Assembly: GCF_027924145.1 (NCBI RefSeq)
Contig: NZ_BRVP01000028.1
Location: forward strand, 1 to 39,700
Length of the DNA: 39,700 nt
DNA from: Neptunitalea chrysea
GTDB lineage: Bacteria > Bacteroidota > Bacteroidia > Flavobacteriales > Flavobacteriaceae
Direction: 5' to 3'
The notes under the pieces were generated by a model. It was not told the origin of the DNA and searched no databases. It was given only the letters and a program-made list of their open reading frames with translations. The translations under genes were made by a program, and so were the position numbers. Shown here one piece after another: positions 7,173 to 15,811 of this stretch. Position 1 is the stretch's first letter. Every line of letters starts with the position of its first letter.

Positions 7173-8489
7173 TTAGAAGTTGAATCCTAAATCAACTCCT
7201 AGTTTTTGTGCAATTAATTTATTAATACGAGTTTTAACCTCCGGAATTCGAACACTCTCCAATACGTTATTAGCAAATGCATAGGTTAATAAACCTTTAG
7301 CTTCTTTCTCTGGGATACCTCTTGTTTTTAAGTAAAACATAGCTTCAGTATCTAACTGACCAATAGTACAACCGTGTGAACATTTTACATCGTCTGCAAA
7401 AATCTCTAGCTGAGGTTTGGTGTTAATGGTAGCGGTATCGTCTAACAAAATGTTGTTATTCTGTTGAAAAGCATTTGTTTTTTGAGCAATACGATTTACA
7501 TAAATTTTACCATTAAATACCCCAACACTCTTATCAGCAAAAATACTTTTATAATCTTGGTGGCTTTCGCAGTTAGGTTCTGCGTGGTCTACCAAGGTGT
7601 AGTGATCTACGTGTTGCTTGTCACTTAATATAGTAATTCCCTTCATGGTAGAGTCTATATACTCTCCTTTATGAAAGAAGTTTAAATTATTACGGGTAAG
7701 CTTACCACCAAAAGAGAAGGTGTGTACACTTGCGTTACTTTGTCTTTTTTGAGAGATATACGTATTGTCTATCAAAGAAGCAGACTGTAAGTCGTTCTGA
7801 ATTTTATAATAATCCAAAACAGCGTTTTCAGCTACAAACATTTCGGTAACCGAGTTAGTAAGTACCGGATGCGCTGTTAAACTTTGATGGCGCTCTATGA
7901 TTTGTACTTGCGCATTTTCTTCAACAACTACTAAGTTACGTGGTTGTATTAGTAAAGCATCTTCTACACCTGTAGCAAAGTGAATAATTTCAACAGGTTT
8001 TTCTACTACCTTACTTTTAGGGATGTAGATGTAAGCACCTTCTTTAGTAAAGGCTGTGTTTAAAGAGGTTAAACTATCATCTTCTTTGGCTATTTTATTA
8101 AAGTAGGTTTCTATAACCTCTTTGTATTTAGGTTTTGAAAGTGCCTCACTCATTAAACAAACATCTAACCCTTCGTGAGATGTTTCAGATAGCTGAGCGC
8201 TATATACTCCATCTATAAAAACAATCTTATAAGTTTCTATGTTATGAATAAAGTATTGTTTAACATCTTTGTATTCAAGTGCTTTTTCTTTTTTAGCAAA
8301 CACATTGTAATCTGGTTTTAAAACCGAATTTAACGAGGTGTATTTCCACGCTTCTAATTTTTTAGTAGGAAATCCTAAGGTTTCAAACTGTTTAATAGCG
8401 TTTGTACGAATATTACTTACCGGATCGGTACCACCAATTTGATTTTCTAACACCGAAAATGATGTTGCTAATTTATCTTTTAGATTCAT
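7173..8489 (-). CDS. sufD: Fe-S cluster assembly protein SufD
   Basis: Scaffold partner of SufB in the SufBC2D complex. 438 aa. The central beta-helix is recognisable from the repeated short strands (LVVVEENAQVQIIERHQSL, and later YVNRIAQKTNAFQQNNNILL). The conserved C-terminal stretch IFADDVKCSHGCTIGQLD and ARGI-like TRGIPEKEAKGLLTYAF is shared by SufB and SufD. Its position after sufC and before sufS is the usual order, except that one extra gene (8498-9130) lies between sufC and sufD. It starts with ATG 8 nt after that gene. Confidence 0.95.
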   Translation of the reverse strand: MNLKDKLATSFSVLENQIGGTDPVSNIRTNAIKQFETLGFPTKKLEAWKYTSLNSVLKPDYNVFAKKEKALEYKDVKQYFIHNIETYKIVFIDGVYSAQLSETSHEGLDVCLMSEALSKPKYKEVIETYFNKIAKEDDSLTSLNTAFTKEGAYIYIPKSKVVEKPVEIIHFATGVEDALLIQPRNLVVVEENAQVQIIERHQSLTAHPVLTNSVTEMFVAENAVLDYYKIQNDLQSASLIDNTYISQKRQSNASVHTFSFGGKLTRNNLNFFHKGEYIDSTMKGITILSDKQHVDHYTLVDHAEPNCESHQDYKSIFADKSVGVFNGKIYVNRIAQKTNAFQQNNNILLDDTATINTKPQLEIFADDVKCSHGCTIGQLDTEAMFYLKTRGIPEKEAKGLLTYAFANNVLESVRIPEVKTRINKLIAQKLGVDLGFNF

Positions 8490-8497
8490 TTTTCTCT

Positions 8498-9130
8498 CTA
8501 ACTTTTATAAGGTAACCAAATTTTTTTATTGGTTTTTTTACCTGATATTTTCTCTATTGATTCAATAATGAATTTATTTTCTGAAAGGTTTCCTGCTGCT
8601 ATAATGGCTTCCACATTACGTCCGGCAGCTTCTAACATTTCTATTAAGTTGACCTTCCAGTGCCCGTTGCCTTCTTTTTCAAACTGAAAAAAGTACGGTA
8701 TGTCTGCTCCGTTATATTGCATTTGTGCAATGGCAAAAGCCCCGTCAATTTCCATTTCTCCTATTTCCAGCATACTCAAGTCTTCTTTATGAATCCAGTT
8801 TTTTCTAAGCAAGAAGCAAAATACTTCCTTTACGGTAAGCTGATTTGCTAAGTCTTCAGGAATCAGATGACGTGAGGTAAGTACCCATAGTTTTTCTTCA
8901 AACGGATACTTACTTACGGTAATGCTATCTGCCTTTTTACAGTCATCCCAAACCCGTTGGTAAAAGGAGGTTGTTTTTTGGTTAATAAGCGAATAGGCGG
9001 TAATACCGTCTTTGTTTGTAACAGCTTCTTTATAAGCTGTAAATACCTGTCGAATTTGTTGTTCGTCTTGCGAGAACCCTTTAAATCCGATTAAAAATAA
9101 GATGCTTATTAACCAAAAATAGCTGTGCAT
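8498..9130 (-). CDS. Secreted protein inserted in the suf operon, possibly NTF2-like
   Basis: 210 aa with a signal peptide (MHSYFWLISILFLIGFKGFS, then QDEQQ). The mature part begins QQIRQVFTAYKEAVTNKDGITAYSL, a helix pattern seen at the start of many SnoaL/NTF2-like domains. It ends with a strand pair FFQFEKEGNGHWKVNLIEML, also typical of that fold, plus a short basic tail. The fold call is inference. It lies 3 nt after sufC and 8 nt before sufD, so it is co-transcribed with them although it is exported. A role in Fe-S assembly is therefore doubtful. Confidence 0.7.
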   Translation of the reverse strand: MHSYFWLISILFLIGFKGFSQDEQQIRQVFTAYKEAVTNKDGITAYSLINQKTTSFYQRVWDDCKKADSITVSKYPFEEKLWVLTSRHLIPEDLANQLTVKEVFCFLLRKNWIHKEDLSMLEIGEMEIDGAFAIAQMQYNGADIPYFFQFEKEGNGHWKVNLIEMLEAAGRNVEAIIAAGNLSENKFIIESIEKISGKKTNKKIWLPYKS

Positions 9131-9133
9131 GTG

Positions 9134-9886
9134 TTACGCGGTAACTTCCTGTTTAATCCAGTCGTATCCTTTAGCTTCTAATTCTAAAGCCAATTCTTTA
9201 GTCCCCGATTTTACAATTTTACCATCAAATAAAACGTGTACAAAATCTGGTACAATATAGTCTAGTAAACGTTGGTAGTGTGTAATAACTATAACAGCAT
9301 TATCAGCACTCTTTAATTTGTTTACACCGTTAGCTACAATTTTTAACGCATCAATATCTAATCCAGAATCTGTTTCATCTAAAATAGCTAGCTTAGGTTC
9401 TAACATAGCCATCTGAAAGATTTCGTTACGTTTTTTCTCACCACCCGAAAATCCTTCGTTTAGTGAGCGAGAAAGAAACTTCATATCAATATCTAATAAA
9501 GCAGCTTTTTCTTTTATCTTTTTAAGCATTTCGTTAGCTGGCATATCTTCTAAGCCTTGTGCTTTACGATTTGAGTTAATAGCTGTTTTGATAAAGTTAG
9601 TTACAGAAATTCCTGGAATTTCTACAGGATATTGAAACGACATAAAGATTCCTTTGTGTGCTCTTTCATCTGCTTCTAGTTCATTTATATCTTCACCTTC
9701 AAATTCAATACTACCTTCGGTAACTTCATATTCTTCTCTACCTGCAATTACAGAAGAAAGCGTGCTTTTTCCGGCACCGTTTGGTCCCATAATAGCATGA
9801 ACCTCTCCTGGCTTAACCTCAATTCCTAAGCCTTTTAATATCTCCTTGTCTTCTATTGAAGCATGTAAATTCTCTATCTTTAACAT
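9134..9886 (-). CDS. sufC: Fe-S cluster assembly ATPase SufC
   Basis: ABC-type ATPase that drives conformational change of the SufBCD scaffold. 250 aa. Walker A GPNGAGKST (34-42), ABC signature FSGGEKKR (146-153), Walker B LAILDE (166-171) and the D-loop TDSGLDIDAL are all intact. The ETDSGLD form is diagnostic of SufC. It is separated from sufB by 148 bp without a clear terminator, and is followed after 3 nt by a secreted-protein gene. Cytosolic. Confidence 0.97.
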   Translation of the reverse strand: MLKIENLHASIEDKEILKGLGIEVKPGEVHAIMGPNGAGKSTLSSVIAGREEYEVTEGSIEFEGEDINELEADERAHKGIFMSFQYPVEIPGISVTNFIKTAINSNRKAQGLEDMPANEMLKKIKEKAALLDIDMKFLSRSLNEGFSGGEKKRNEIFQMAMLEPKLAILDETDSGLDIDALKIVANGVNKLKSADNAVIVITHYQRLLDYIVPDFVHVLFDGKIVKSGTKELALELEAKGYDWIKQEVTA

Positions 9887-10034
9887 TGTCTTTTAAGTTT
9901 AGAGTTGATGGTTAAAAGTAGACTGTACTTTGTTCCAAAAACCTTTATTGCTATTTATATCGTATTCTTACTTTTTTAATTTTAATGTGATAAAGAGTGT
10001 TTTTAAATTTTCTCATAATCACATAACTTTTATA

Positions 10035-11480
10035 TTAACCTACAGAACCTTCTAATGAAATTTCAAGTAGTTTTTGAGCTTCTACAGCAAACTCCATAGG
10101 TAATTTATTTAACACCTCTTTGCTAAACCCATTTACAATTAGGGCAATTGCCTTTTCGGTATCAATACCTCTTTGGTTACAGTAAAAAATTTGATCTTCC
10201 CCAATTTTACTAGTAGTAGCCTCGTGCTCAATTTGAGCGGTTTTGTTTTTAGCTTCAATATATGGGAAGGTATGCGCCCCACAATTGTTCCCCATTAATA
10301 ATGAGTCGCACTGAGAGAAGTTACGAGCATTTGCTGCTCTTGACCCTACCTGTACCAAACCTCTGTATGAGTTTTGAGATTTACCAGCCGAGATTCCTTT
10401 AGAAATAATAGTACTTCTGGTATTGTTACCTAAATGTATCATTTTTGTGCCGGTATCTGCTTGCTGGTAGTTGTTGGTTACCGCTATAGAATAGAACTCA
10501 CCAATTGAGTTGTCTCCTTTCAATATACATGATGGATATTTCCAAGTTACAGCTGACCCTGTCTCTACCTGTGTCCATGAAATTTTTGCATTCTTTTCGC
10601 AAAGACCTCTTTTGGTTACAAAGTTGAATACCCCACCTTTACCGTCTTTCCCGCCAGGGAACCAGTTTTGTACAGTACTATATTTTATTTCAGCATCGTC
10701 TAGGGCTATTAACTCTACAACAGCAGCGTGCAATTGGTTTTCGTCACGCATAGGAGCCGTGCAACCTTCAAGATAACTTACATAACTACTTTCATCTGCA
10801 ATAACCAACGTTCTTTCAAACTGTCCGGTTCCGGCTTGGTTAATACGGAAATATGTAGAAAGTTCCATTGGGCAGCGTACTCCTTTTGGAATGTAACAGA
10901 AAGATCCATCTGAGAATACAGCCGAGTTTAAGGCCGCGTAGAAATTATCTTTCTGAGGCACTACGGTACCTAAATATTTCTTTACCAATTCAGAATGTTC
11001 CTTAATGGCTTCAGAGATTGAACAGAAAATAATTCCTTTTTCTGCTAATGTTTTCTTGAAAGTAGTAGCTACAGAAACCGAATCCATTACAATATCTACA
11101 GCAACGCCCGTTAATTTCTTTTGCTCATCTATAGAAATTCCCAACTTATTAAAAGTATCTAATAATTCAGGATCTACTTCATCTAAACTCTCGTATTGAG
11201 GTTTCTTTTTAGGAGCAGAGTAGTAAGAAATACTTTGAAAATCTGGTTTTTCATAATGAACATTAGCCCAGTCTGGTTCTTCCATTTGTTCCCATGCGCG
11301 GAAAGCCTCCAAACGCCATTCGGTCATCCATTCTGGTTCATTCTTTTTCTTAGAAATTGCACGTACAATATCTTCATTTAAACCTATGGGCAGCGTATCG
11401 GCTTCAATATCGGTATAAAAACCATACGCATACTCTTGGGTTTCCAGTTCCTTTTTTAATTCTTCTTCGGTATATGCCAT
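10035..11480 (-). CDS. sufB: Fe-S cluster assembly protein SufB
   Basis: Main scaffold subunit on which the Fe-S cluster is built. 481 aa, usual length. Recognisable features: the N-terminal segment [19 protein letters not shown], the core motif [20 protein letters not shown], the beta-helix portion with [20 protein letters not shown], and the C-terminal [20 protein letters not shown] that carries a conserved cysteine. It starts at an ATG 75 nt after sufA. A hairpin-forming inverted repeat in that spacer (11521-11545) may affect relative expression of sufA and sufB. Confidence 0.97.
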   Translation of the reverse strand: MAYTEEELKKELETQEYAYGFYTDIEADTLPIGLNEDIVRAISKKKNEPEWMTEWRLEAFRAWEQMEEPDWANVHYEKPDFQSISYYSAPKKKPQYESLDEVDPELLDTFNKLGISIDEQKKLTGVAVDIVMDSVSVATTFKKTLAEKGIIFCSISEAIKEHSELVKKYLGTVVPQKDNFYAALNSAVFSDGSFCYIPKGVRCPMELSTYFRINQAGTGQFERTLVIADESSYVSYLEGCTAPMRDENQLHAAVVELIALDDAEIKYSTVQNWFPGGKDGKGGVFNFVTKRGLCEKNAKISWTQVETGSAVTWKYPSCILKGDNSIGEFYSIAVTNNYQQADTGTKMIHLGNNTRSTIISKGISAGKSQNSYRGLVQVGSRAANARNFSQCDSLLMGNNCGAHTFPYIEAKNKTAQIEHEATTSKIGEDQIFYCNQRGIDTEKAIALIVNGFSKEVLNKLPMEFAVEAQKLLEISLEGSVG

Positions 11481-11520
11481 AAAATCTTATAAATTCTAGG
11501 TTTTGTGTAAAGGGTTTGAA

Positions 11521-11545
11521 GTTCAAGGAGACGTAAACCTTGAAC
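11521..11545 (-). promoter_or_regulatory. Hairpin in the sufA-sufB spacer
   Basis: GTTCAAGG (11521-11528) pairs with CCTTGAAC (11538-11545) over a 9-nt loop. The sequence TTCAAGG is then repeated once more on the sufA side. No T-run follows on the minus strand, so full termination is unlikely; an mRNA processing or stability element is possible. Confidence 0.35.
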
Positions 11546-11555
11546 CTTGAATTTT

Positions 11556-11885
11556 TTATAGAGAAAAACTCTCTCCGCATCCGCAGGTGCGTTGCGCGTT
11601 CGGGTTGTTAAAAATAAACCCTTTTCCGTTCAATCCGCCTGAGTATTCAAGCGTTGTGCCTATTAGGTACAAAAAGCTTTTTTTGTCTACAGCTATTTTA
11701 ATATTATTGTCTTCAAAAATTTTATCTGTATCGTTTACAGAATGATCAAATTTTAATTCGTAAGACAATCCGCTGCAGCCACCACTTTTCACACCTACTC
11801 TTACATAATCTATGGTAGCGTCATAGCCGTCATCGGCCATTAATTCTGCTACTTTTTTCTTTGCAGTTTCAGATACTTTAATCAT
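11556..11885 (-). CDS. A-type Fe-S carrier (SufA/IscA family)
   Basis: 109-aa HesB/IscA-like carrier that accepts clusters from SufBCD and hands them to target proteins. The three ligand cysteines are present: C37 in KSGGCSGLSYELKF, and C101 and C103 in RTCGCGESF near the C-terminus. It is the first gene of the SUF block, with its own -7 box at 11951-11958. By position it acts as SufA, though sequence alone does not separate SufA, IscA and ErpA types, so no symbol is assigned. Confidence 0.94.
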   Translation of the reverse strand: MIKVSETAKKKVAELMADDGYDATIDYVRVGVKSGGCSGLSYELKFDHSVNDTDKIFEDNNIKIAVDKKSFLYLIGTTLEYSGGLNGKGFIFNNPNAQRTCGCGESFSL

Positions 11886-11950
11886 TGCTCTTACCTGGTT
11901 TAGTATTCAAGTATTCAGTTGCTTACACAACTTAAGTACTTTATTTGGTG

Positions 11951-11958
11951 CAAAAATA
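11951..11958 (-). promoter_or_regulatory. Probable promoter -7 box of the suf operon (TATTTTTG)
   Basis: On the minus strand TATTTTTG matches TAnnTTTG and is followed by GC-rich bases, giving a leader of about 60 nt before the carrier ATG at 11885. A loose inverted repeat TTTAC-n5-GTAAA (11974-11988) lies just upstream, over the expected -33 region. Confidence 0.5.
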
Positions 11959-12024
11959 CTATAATATATATGATTTACCATATGTAAAACATATATTAAA
12001 TAAATTCTACCATAGTTTTCTGTT

Positions 12025-12039
12025 ATAGTAGACTACTAT
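12025..12039. promoter_or_regulatory. Operator-like palindrome between suf and thiL
   Basis: ATAGTAG-A-CTACTAT is a perfect inverted repeat with 7-bp arms. It is nested in a larger imperfect one (CTACCATAG at 12007-12015 facing CTATGGGTAG at 12036-12045). It sits in the middle of the 223-bp divergent spacer, upstream of both promoters. A protein-binding site controlling suf, thiL or both is plausible; the regulator is unknown. Confidence 0.35.
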
Positions 12040-12096
12040 GGGTAGCTCAGTAAAGTATTTACTTGATTATAAAGTTTAAGAAAATATAGAAAATAG

Positions 12097-12104
12097 TACC
12101 TTTG
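12097..12104 (+). promoter_or_regulatory. thiL promoter -7 box (TACCTTTG)
   Basis: Canonical TAnnTTTG followed by C, with only 4 nt between the box and the ATG at 12109. Since transcription starts a few bases after this box, the thiL message would be leaderless or nearly so. Confidence 0.6.
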
Positions 12105-12108
12105 CAGT

Positions 12109-13164
12109 ATGATAGAAGATAAAAATCCGCAACGTACTTCGTTGTCTGAATTAGGAGAGTTTGGGTTAATTGAACATTTGTCTAAAAATCTGAAAATAAC
12201 TCAGGAATCTACCCTTAAAGGAATAGGGGACGATGCTGCTGTGTTAGACTTTAAAGATAAGAAAACTGTAGTATCTACCGACTTACTGGTAGAAGGGGTG
12301 CATTTTGATTTGGCCTATGTGCCATTAAAGCATTTGGGGTATAAGGCCGTGATGGTAAACCTGTCCGATATCTATGCTATGAATGCTAAGGCTACACAAG
12401 TAACGGTTTCTATAGCGGTTTCTAATCGTTTTCCGTTAGAAGCGTTAGAAGAATTGTATGAAGGAATAGCCTTGGCGGCTAAAATATATAACGTAGATGT
12501 AGTAGGAGGCGATACCACGTCTTCTACCCGAGGAATGATTATTTCTGTGACGGCTATTGGTGAGGCAGTAGAGGAAGATATTGTATACCGTAATGGTGCT
12601 GGTACTAATGATTTATTGGTAGTTACAGGTGATTTAGGTGGCGCTTACCTTGGGTTACAAGTGTTAGAGCGAGAGAAAGAGGTGTTTAAAGTAAACCCTA
12701 ATAACCAGCCAGATATTTCTATGTACACCTATATCATAGAACGACAATTAAAGCCGGAAGCTCGTAAAGATATTCCAGCGTTATTAAAAGAACTTGAGGT
12801 GAAACCTACGGCTATGATTGATGTTAGTGATGGATTATCATCTGAGATTATTCATATCTGCAAGCAGTCGAAAGTAGGGTGTAATTTGTATGAAGATAAA
12901 ATTCCGCTAGATCCGCAAGTGATTTCTACTTCTGAGGAGTTTGAATTAAACAGTACTACAGTTGCCTTAAGTGGTGGTGAAGATTACGAATTACTATTTA
13001 CTATTAAACAGGAAGATTACCCTAAAATAAAAGCGAATCCGCATTTAACGGTTATCGGACACATGGCACAAGAGAGCGAAGGGGTTCATTTAGTAACACG
13101 TGCTAATACCAAAATACCAATTACCGCCAGAGGGTGGAATGCGCTTTCTGAGGAGAAGGAGTAA
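12109..13164 (+). CDS. thiL: Thiamine-monophosphate kinase ThiL
   Basis: Phosphorylates thiamine monophosphate to thiamine diphosphate, the active cofactor. 351 aa, PurM/AIR synthase-like fold. Motifs: GIGDDAAVLD (38-47), which contributes to magnesium and nucleotide binding; VSTDLLVEGVHFD; VVGGDTTSS; MIDVSDGLSSEI; and ALSGGEDYELLFT near the C-terminus. All are typical ThiL signatures. The ATG lies 4 nt from a strong promoter box. The gene is monocistronic, ending before a strong hairpin terminator at 13237-13268, and is divergent from the suf operon. Confidence 0.95.
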   Translation: MIEDKNPQRTSLSELGEFGLIEHLSKNLKITQESTLKGIGDDAAVLDFKDKKTVVSTDLLVEGVHFDLAYVPLKHLGYKAVMVNLSDIYAMNAKATQVTVSIAVSNRFPLEALEELYEGIALAAKIYNVDVVGGDTTSSTRGMIISVTAIGEAVEEDIVYRNGAGTNDLLVVTGDLGGAYLGLQVLEREKEVFKVNPNNQPDISMYTYIIERQLKPEARKDIPALLKELEVKPTAMIDVSDGLSSEIIHICKQSKVGCNLYEDKIPLDPQVISTSEEFELNSTTVALSGGEDYELLFTIKQEDYPKIKANPHLTVIGHMAQESEGVHLVTRANTKIPITARGWNALSEEKE

Positions 13165-13236
13165 ATTACGATGTAATTTGGTAATGAAATTGAGTCGCCC
13201 TAAAATAGGTTGACATTTTTTAATTAAAAAATATAT

Positions 13237-13268
13237 AAACCAGAGAAGATATCTTCTCTGGTTTTTTT
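13237..13268 (+). terminator. Intrinsic terminator after thiL
   Basis: AAACCAGAGAAGAT followed directly by its perfect complement (14-bp arms), then seven Ts. It lies 72 nt after the thiL stop. The minus-strand side is also T-rich, so it may terminate the tiny ORF at 13270-13380 as well. Confidence 0.88.
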
Positions 13269-13269
13269 G

Positions 13270-13380
13270 TTATGTATAAAGTGCTTTGATACCTAGTCCG
13301 GCAAATAGTAGAAAATAGGGAGAAATTAGTAAAAATAAAATAATACCTAGTGGTAGCATAATATACCCTGCGATACGCAT
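13270..13380 (-). CDS. Possible 36-aa membrane miniprotein
   Basis: An ATG at 13380 opens 36 codons ending in TAA. The product, MRIAGYIMLPLGI... ending GLGIKALYT, is almost entirely one or two hydrophobic segments with a basic N-terminus. The frame continues open upstream of the ATG for 15 codons (reading ...YSFEDKPSLF), which looks protein-like and lacks any standard start. A truncated gene or a non-standard start is therefore possible. It lies between two terminators, so it would need its own promoter, which I do not see. I do not recognise the family. Confidence 0.4.
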   Translation of the reverse strand: MRIAGYIMLPLGIILFLLISPYFLLFAGLGIKALYT

Positions 13381-13443
13381 AAACAATGATGGTTTGTCTT
13401 CAAAAGAATAGATATAGGTTTTTATTTAAGGTTGTTTTAAAGA

Positions 13444-13470
13444 AGAAAACCCGCTCATGGCGGGTTTTCT
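13444..13470 (-). terminator. Intrinsic terminator after the flotillin gene
   Basis: Arms AGAAAACCCGC and GCGGGTTTTCT (11 bp, perfect) with 5-nt loop TCATG, 22 nt past the flotillin stop on the minus strand. The minus-strand exit is T-rich (TTTTCTTCTTT). Confidence 0.8.
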
Positions 13471-13491
13471 AGGTAGTTGTTATTGGAAAGG

Positions 13492-14916
13492 TTACGCTTC
13501 CGATTCGGGGTTAGGATCCTTCTCAGAAGTCACTTGTGTACTGGTAGGTGGTGTTACATCTTTACCTTTAAGGTATTCTGGTAATTCCATACCTGCCATG
13601 TTAAACATATCTTGTAACGGCGGAACACTTTGGTATAATCCTGATAAGAAATTAGCTGTAGAGCCTTTTCCATCTTTAGACTGACCGTTTTCCCAAACCG
13701 TAACTTTGTCAATTTTAATATTCTTAATAGCTTCCGATTGTGTTTTCACCAATTCAGGTAACTTATCTGCAATCATTAATAATACCGCATCTCTTGAGTT
13801 GTTTCCGGCAGCTTGTACAATCTTGTCAAGACCTTGTGCTTGTTTGGTTAAGATTTCAAATAACCCTTGACCTTCGGCCTGCGCTTTAAATAGTATTGCA
13901 TCGGCTTCCCCTTTAGCTCTTCTTCTAATTTTTTCAGCTTCAGCTTCTGCATCAATCTCAACTTTACGTTTGTCAATTTCAGCAGGTACAATAATATCGG
14001 CTTCCTGTGAGGAACGTTCTCTATCGGCTCTTACTAATTCTGCTTCTTTCTCGGCAGCGTAGGATTCTTCTAATGCTTTTGCAGTCTGTACTTTTTCAGA
14101 TGCAATAGCTAAACGTTCTGCTTCTGCTTCACGTTGTCTACGGACAGCATTTGAGTTGGCTACTTCAATTTTAGCAGTGTTTTCACCGTCTACCGCTTTT
14201 GCATTAGCAGCAGCTACTTGAGTACGCTCATCTTGTTGTGCATTAGCTTCTCCAATAGAACCGTCTCTGTTTTTCTCTGCAACCGATTTACGAGCGGCAT
14301 TAATTGCGTGTGCTGCAGCCTCTTTACCAAGTGCTTCAATGTACCCAGATTCGTCAACGATATCGGTAATGTTTACGTTGATTAATTTTAAACCAACTTT
14401 CTTCAATTCCGATTCTACACTTTGTGAAATGTTGCTCAAGAATTTATCACGGTCTGAGTTAATTTCCTCAATGTCCATAGAGGCAACTACTAGACGTAAC
14501 TGACCAAAGATGATTTCTTTTGCAAGTTCCTGAATGCTTCCTAATTGTAAACCTAGTAATCTTTCAGCAGCGTTTTGCATTACACCGGGCTCTGTAGAAA
14601 TACCAATAGTAAAACGAGAAGGAACGTTTACACGAATGTTTTGTTTACTTAAGGCGTTGTATAAATTTACCTCAATAGACATTGGAGTTAGGTCTAAATA
14701 TTCATAATCATGAATAACGGGCCATATAAAGGCCGCACCCCCATGTATACATTTTGCCGACTGTCCGCCGCCAACTTTACCGTATACCACCAGAATTCTG
14801 TCTGACGGACAACGTTTGTACCTTTTAATACCGCTGATAAGTATAATAATAATAAATACCACAGCAACTACTAGCCCGATAAGTCCAAAACCGGGCGCTT
14901 CAGCTAGAAAAATCAT
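13492..14916 (-). CDS. Flotillin-like SPFH membrane protein
   Basis: 474 aa. One N-terminal membrane segment (about 9-30, GFGLIGLVVAVVFIIIILIS) is followed by an SPFH/band-7 domain (about 35-220). A long, alanine- and glutamate-rich coiled coil follows (about 220-390, e.g. EAEAERLAIASEKVQTAKAL), then a C-terminal tail with a low-complexity end (PPTSTQVTSEKDPNPE). Bacterial flotillins organise membrane microdomains and oligomerise through the coiled coil. The adjacent NfeD-like gene, 17 nt upstream in the same direction, is the classical partner. It is closest to the FloT/YuaG type, but orthology was not tested. Confidence 0.9.
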   Translation of the reverse strand: MIFLAEAPGFGLIGLVVAVVFIIIILISGIKRYKRCPSDRILVVYGKVGGGQSAKCIHGGAAFIWPVIHDYEYLDLTPMSIEVNLYNALSKQNIRVNVPSRFTIGISTEPGVMQNAAERLLGLQLGSIQELAKEIIFGQLRLVVASMDIEEINSDRDKFLSNISQSVESELKKVGLKLINVNITDIVDESGYIEALGKEAAAHAINAARKSVAEKNRDGSIGEANAQQDERTQVAAANAKAVDGENTAKIEVANSNAVRRQREAEAERLAIASEKVQTAKALEESYAAEKEAELVRADRERSSQEADIIVPAEIDKRKVEIDAEAEAEKIRRRAKGEADAILFKAQAEGQGLFEILTKQAQGLDKIVQAAGNNSRDAVLLMIADKLPELVKTQSEAIKNIKIDKVTVWENGQSKDGKGSTANFLSGLYQSVPPLQDMFNMAGMELPEYLKGKDVTPPTSTQVTSEKDPNPESEA

Positions 14917-14933
14917 AAGAAATAAATTAAAGG

Positions 14934-15506
14934 TTAAGTGAGTTTATCTATAATTAAAATTCCGTTAGGAGTAATTTTTTTTACTATAATCACGGTGCCC
15001 GATTTTAAATCGGTGTCAGCATCGGTAAGCGCTTCCAATTCACGTAATGCCCCCTGAATACGCACATGTGCTTTTCCTATGGTTGAACGTTTTGCACCCA
15101 CGGTAAGGTATACCTCACCAACAGCGTTAATAGCATTTTTGTAATCTAATGTTCCGCTTGCGCTTAACTTGTTCATGTAATGAAAAATCAGTGCCATTAA
15201 AGACATCATTACCAGGCCACATAAGGTTGAAACAGCAATGGTTACTGGTTTTGATAGTGCTGCATCTATACAAGTTAAACCACTCCAGCCAAATAGAGTA
15301 AAAAAACCTACTGTGTTTTTTAAGGTAAAAAACTGAAATGCAATACCATTGTCTGCGTCAATTTCAGCATCGGCATTCCCCATGTCGTCAGAGTCTCCAC
15401 CTATAAAAGTAAGTACTAACAGTAGTAACAGTATAAAAGTTCCTAGTATTGCAGAGGTCCAATATATCTTTGGAAACAGCGCAAGTTCAGTGTACCAATT
15501 AAGCAT
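14934..15506 (-). CDS. NfeD-like membrane protein with OB-fold
   Basis: 190 aa. The layout is one membrane helix (about 16-36, IYWTSAILGTFILLLLLVLTF), an acidic loop (DSDDMGNADAEIDADNG), two further hydrophobic stretches (about 55-77 and 87-110), and a soluble C-terminal beta domain (INAVGEVYLTVGAKRSTIGKAHVRIQG..., with GTVIIVKKI). The soluble domain is the NfeD-type OB-fold. It lacks the ClpP-like protease domain of long NfeD proteins. Gene order nfeD-flotillin suggests it forms a complex with the flotillin and affects its localisation. Confidence 0.8.
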   Translation of the reverse strand: MLNWYTELALFPKIYWTSAILGTFILLLLLVLTFIGGDSDDMGNADAEIDADNGIAFQFFTLKNTVGFFTLFGWSGLTCIDAALSKPVTIAVSTLCGLVMMSLMALIFHYMNKLSASGTLDYKNAINAVGEVYLTVGAKRSTIGKAHVRIQGALRELEALTDADTDLKSGTVIIVKKITPNGILIIDKLT

Positions 15507-15811
15507 AATTAATTAGTTTAAGTGTTTTTCAAAATAAGATATTTATGTAATTCGTGTGCTAAATTTAAGTCAATAAACGAAAAATGTTGTTACACAAAAT
15601 GTGATGTTAACTGCTGTTTTTTTTGAAGTACTTCTATCGCTTTTTTTAAAAGCTAATCCCAGTTGGTTGCGCATCACAATTTTATTAGTCGTAAATAGGG
15701 TGCAATTGTTACAACAGTTTTTTCTTAAAAAATGAAAAAGTTTATAAGAGTGTGTAACAATAGTGAAAGCTCATAGTCTTTTAGGGTATATCAACTGAAT
15801 TGAATTTAAAA
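15507..15811. other. Divergent spacer between NfeD-like and DUF5916 genes
   Basis: 305 bp with no credible gene. It should contain promoters for both directions. I see no exact TAnnTTTG on either side; the nearest on the minus side is TTATTTTG around 15533. Several T-rich runs are present without a clear hairpin. Confidence 0.5.
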
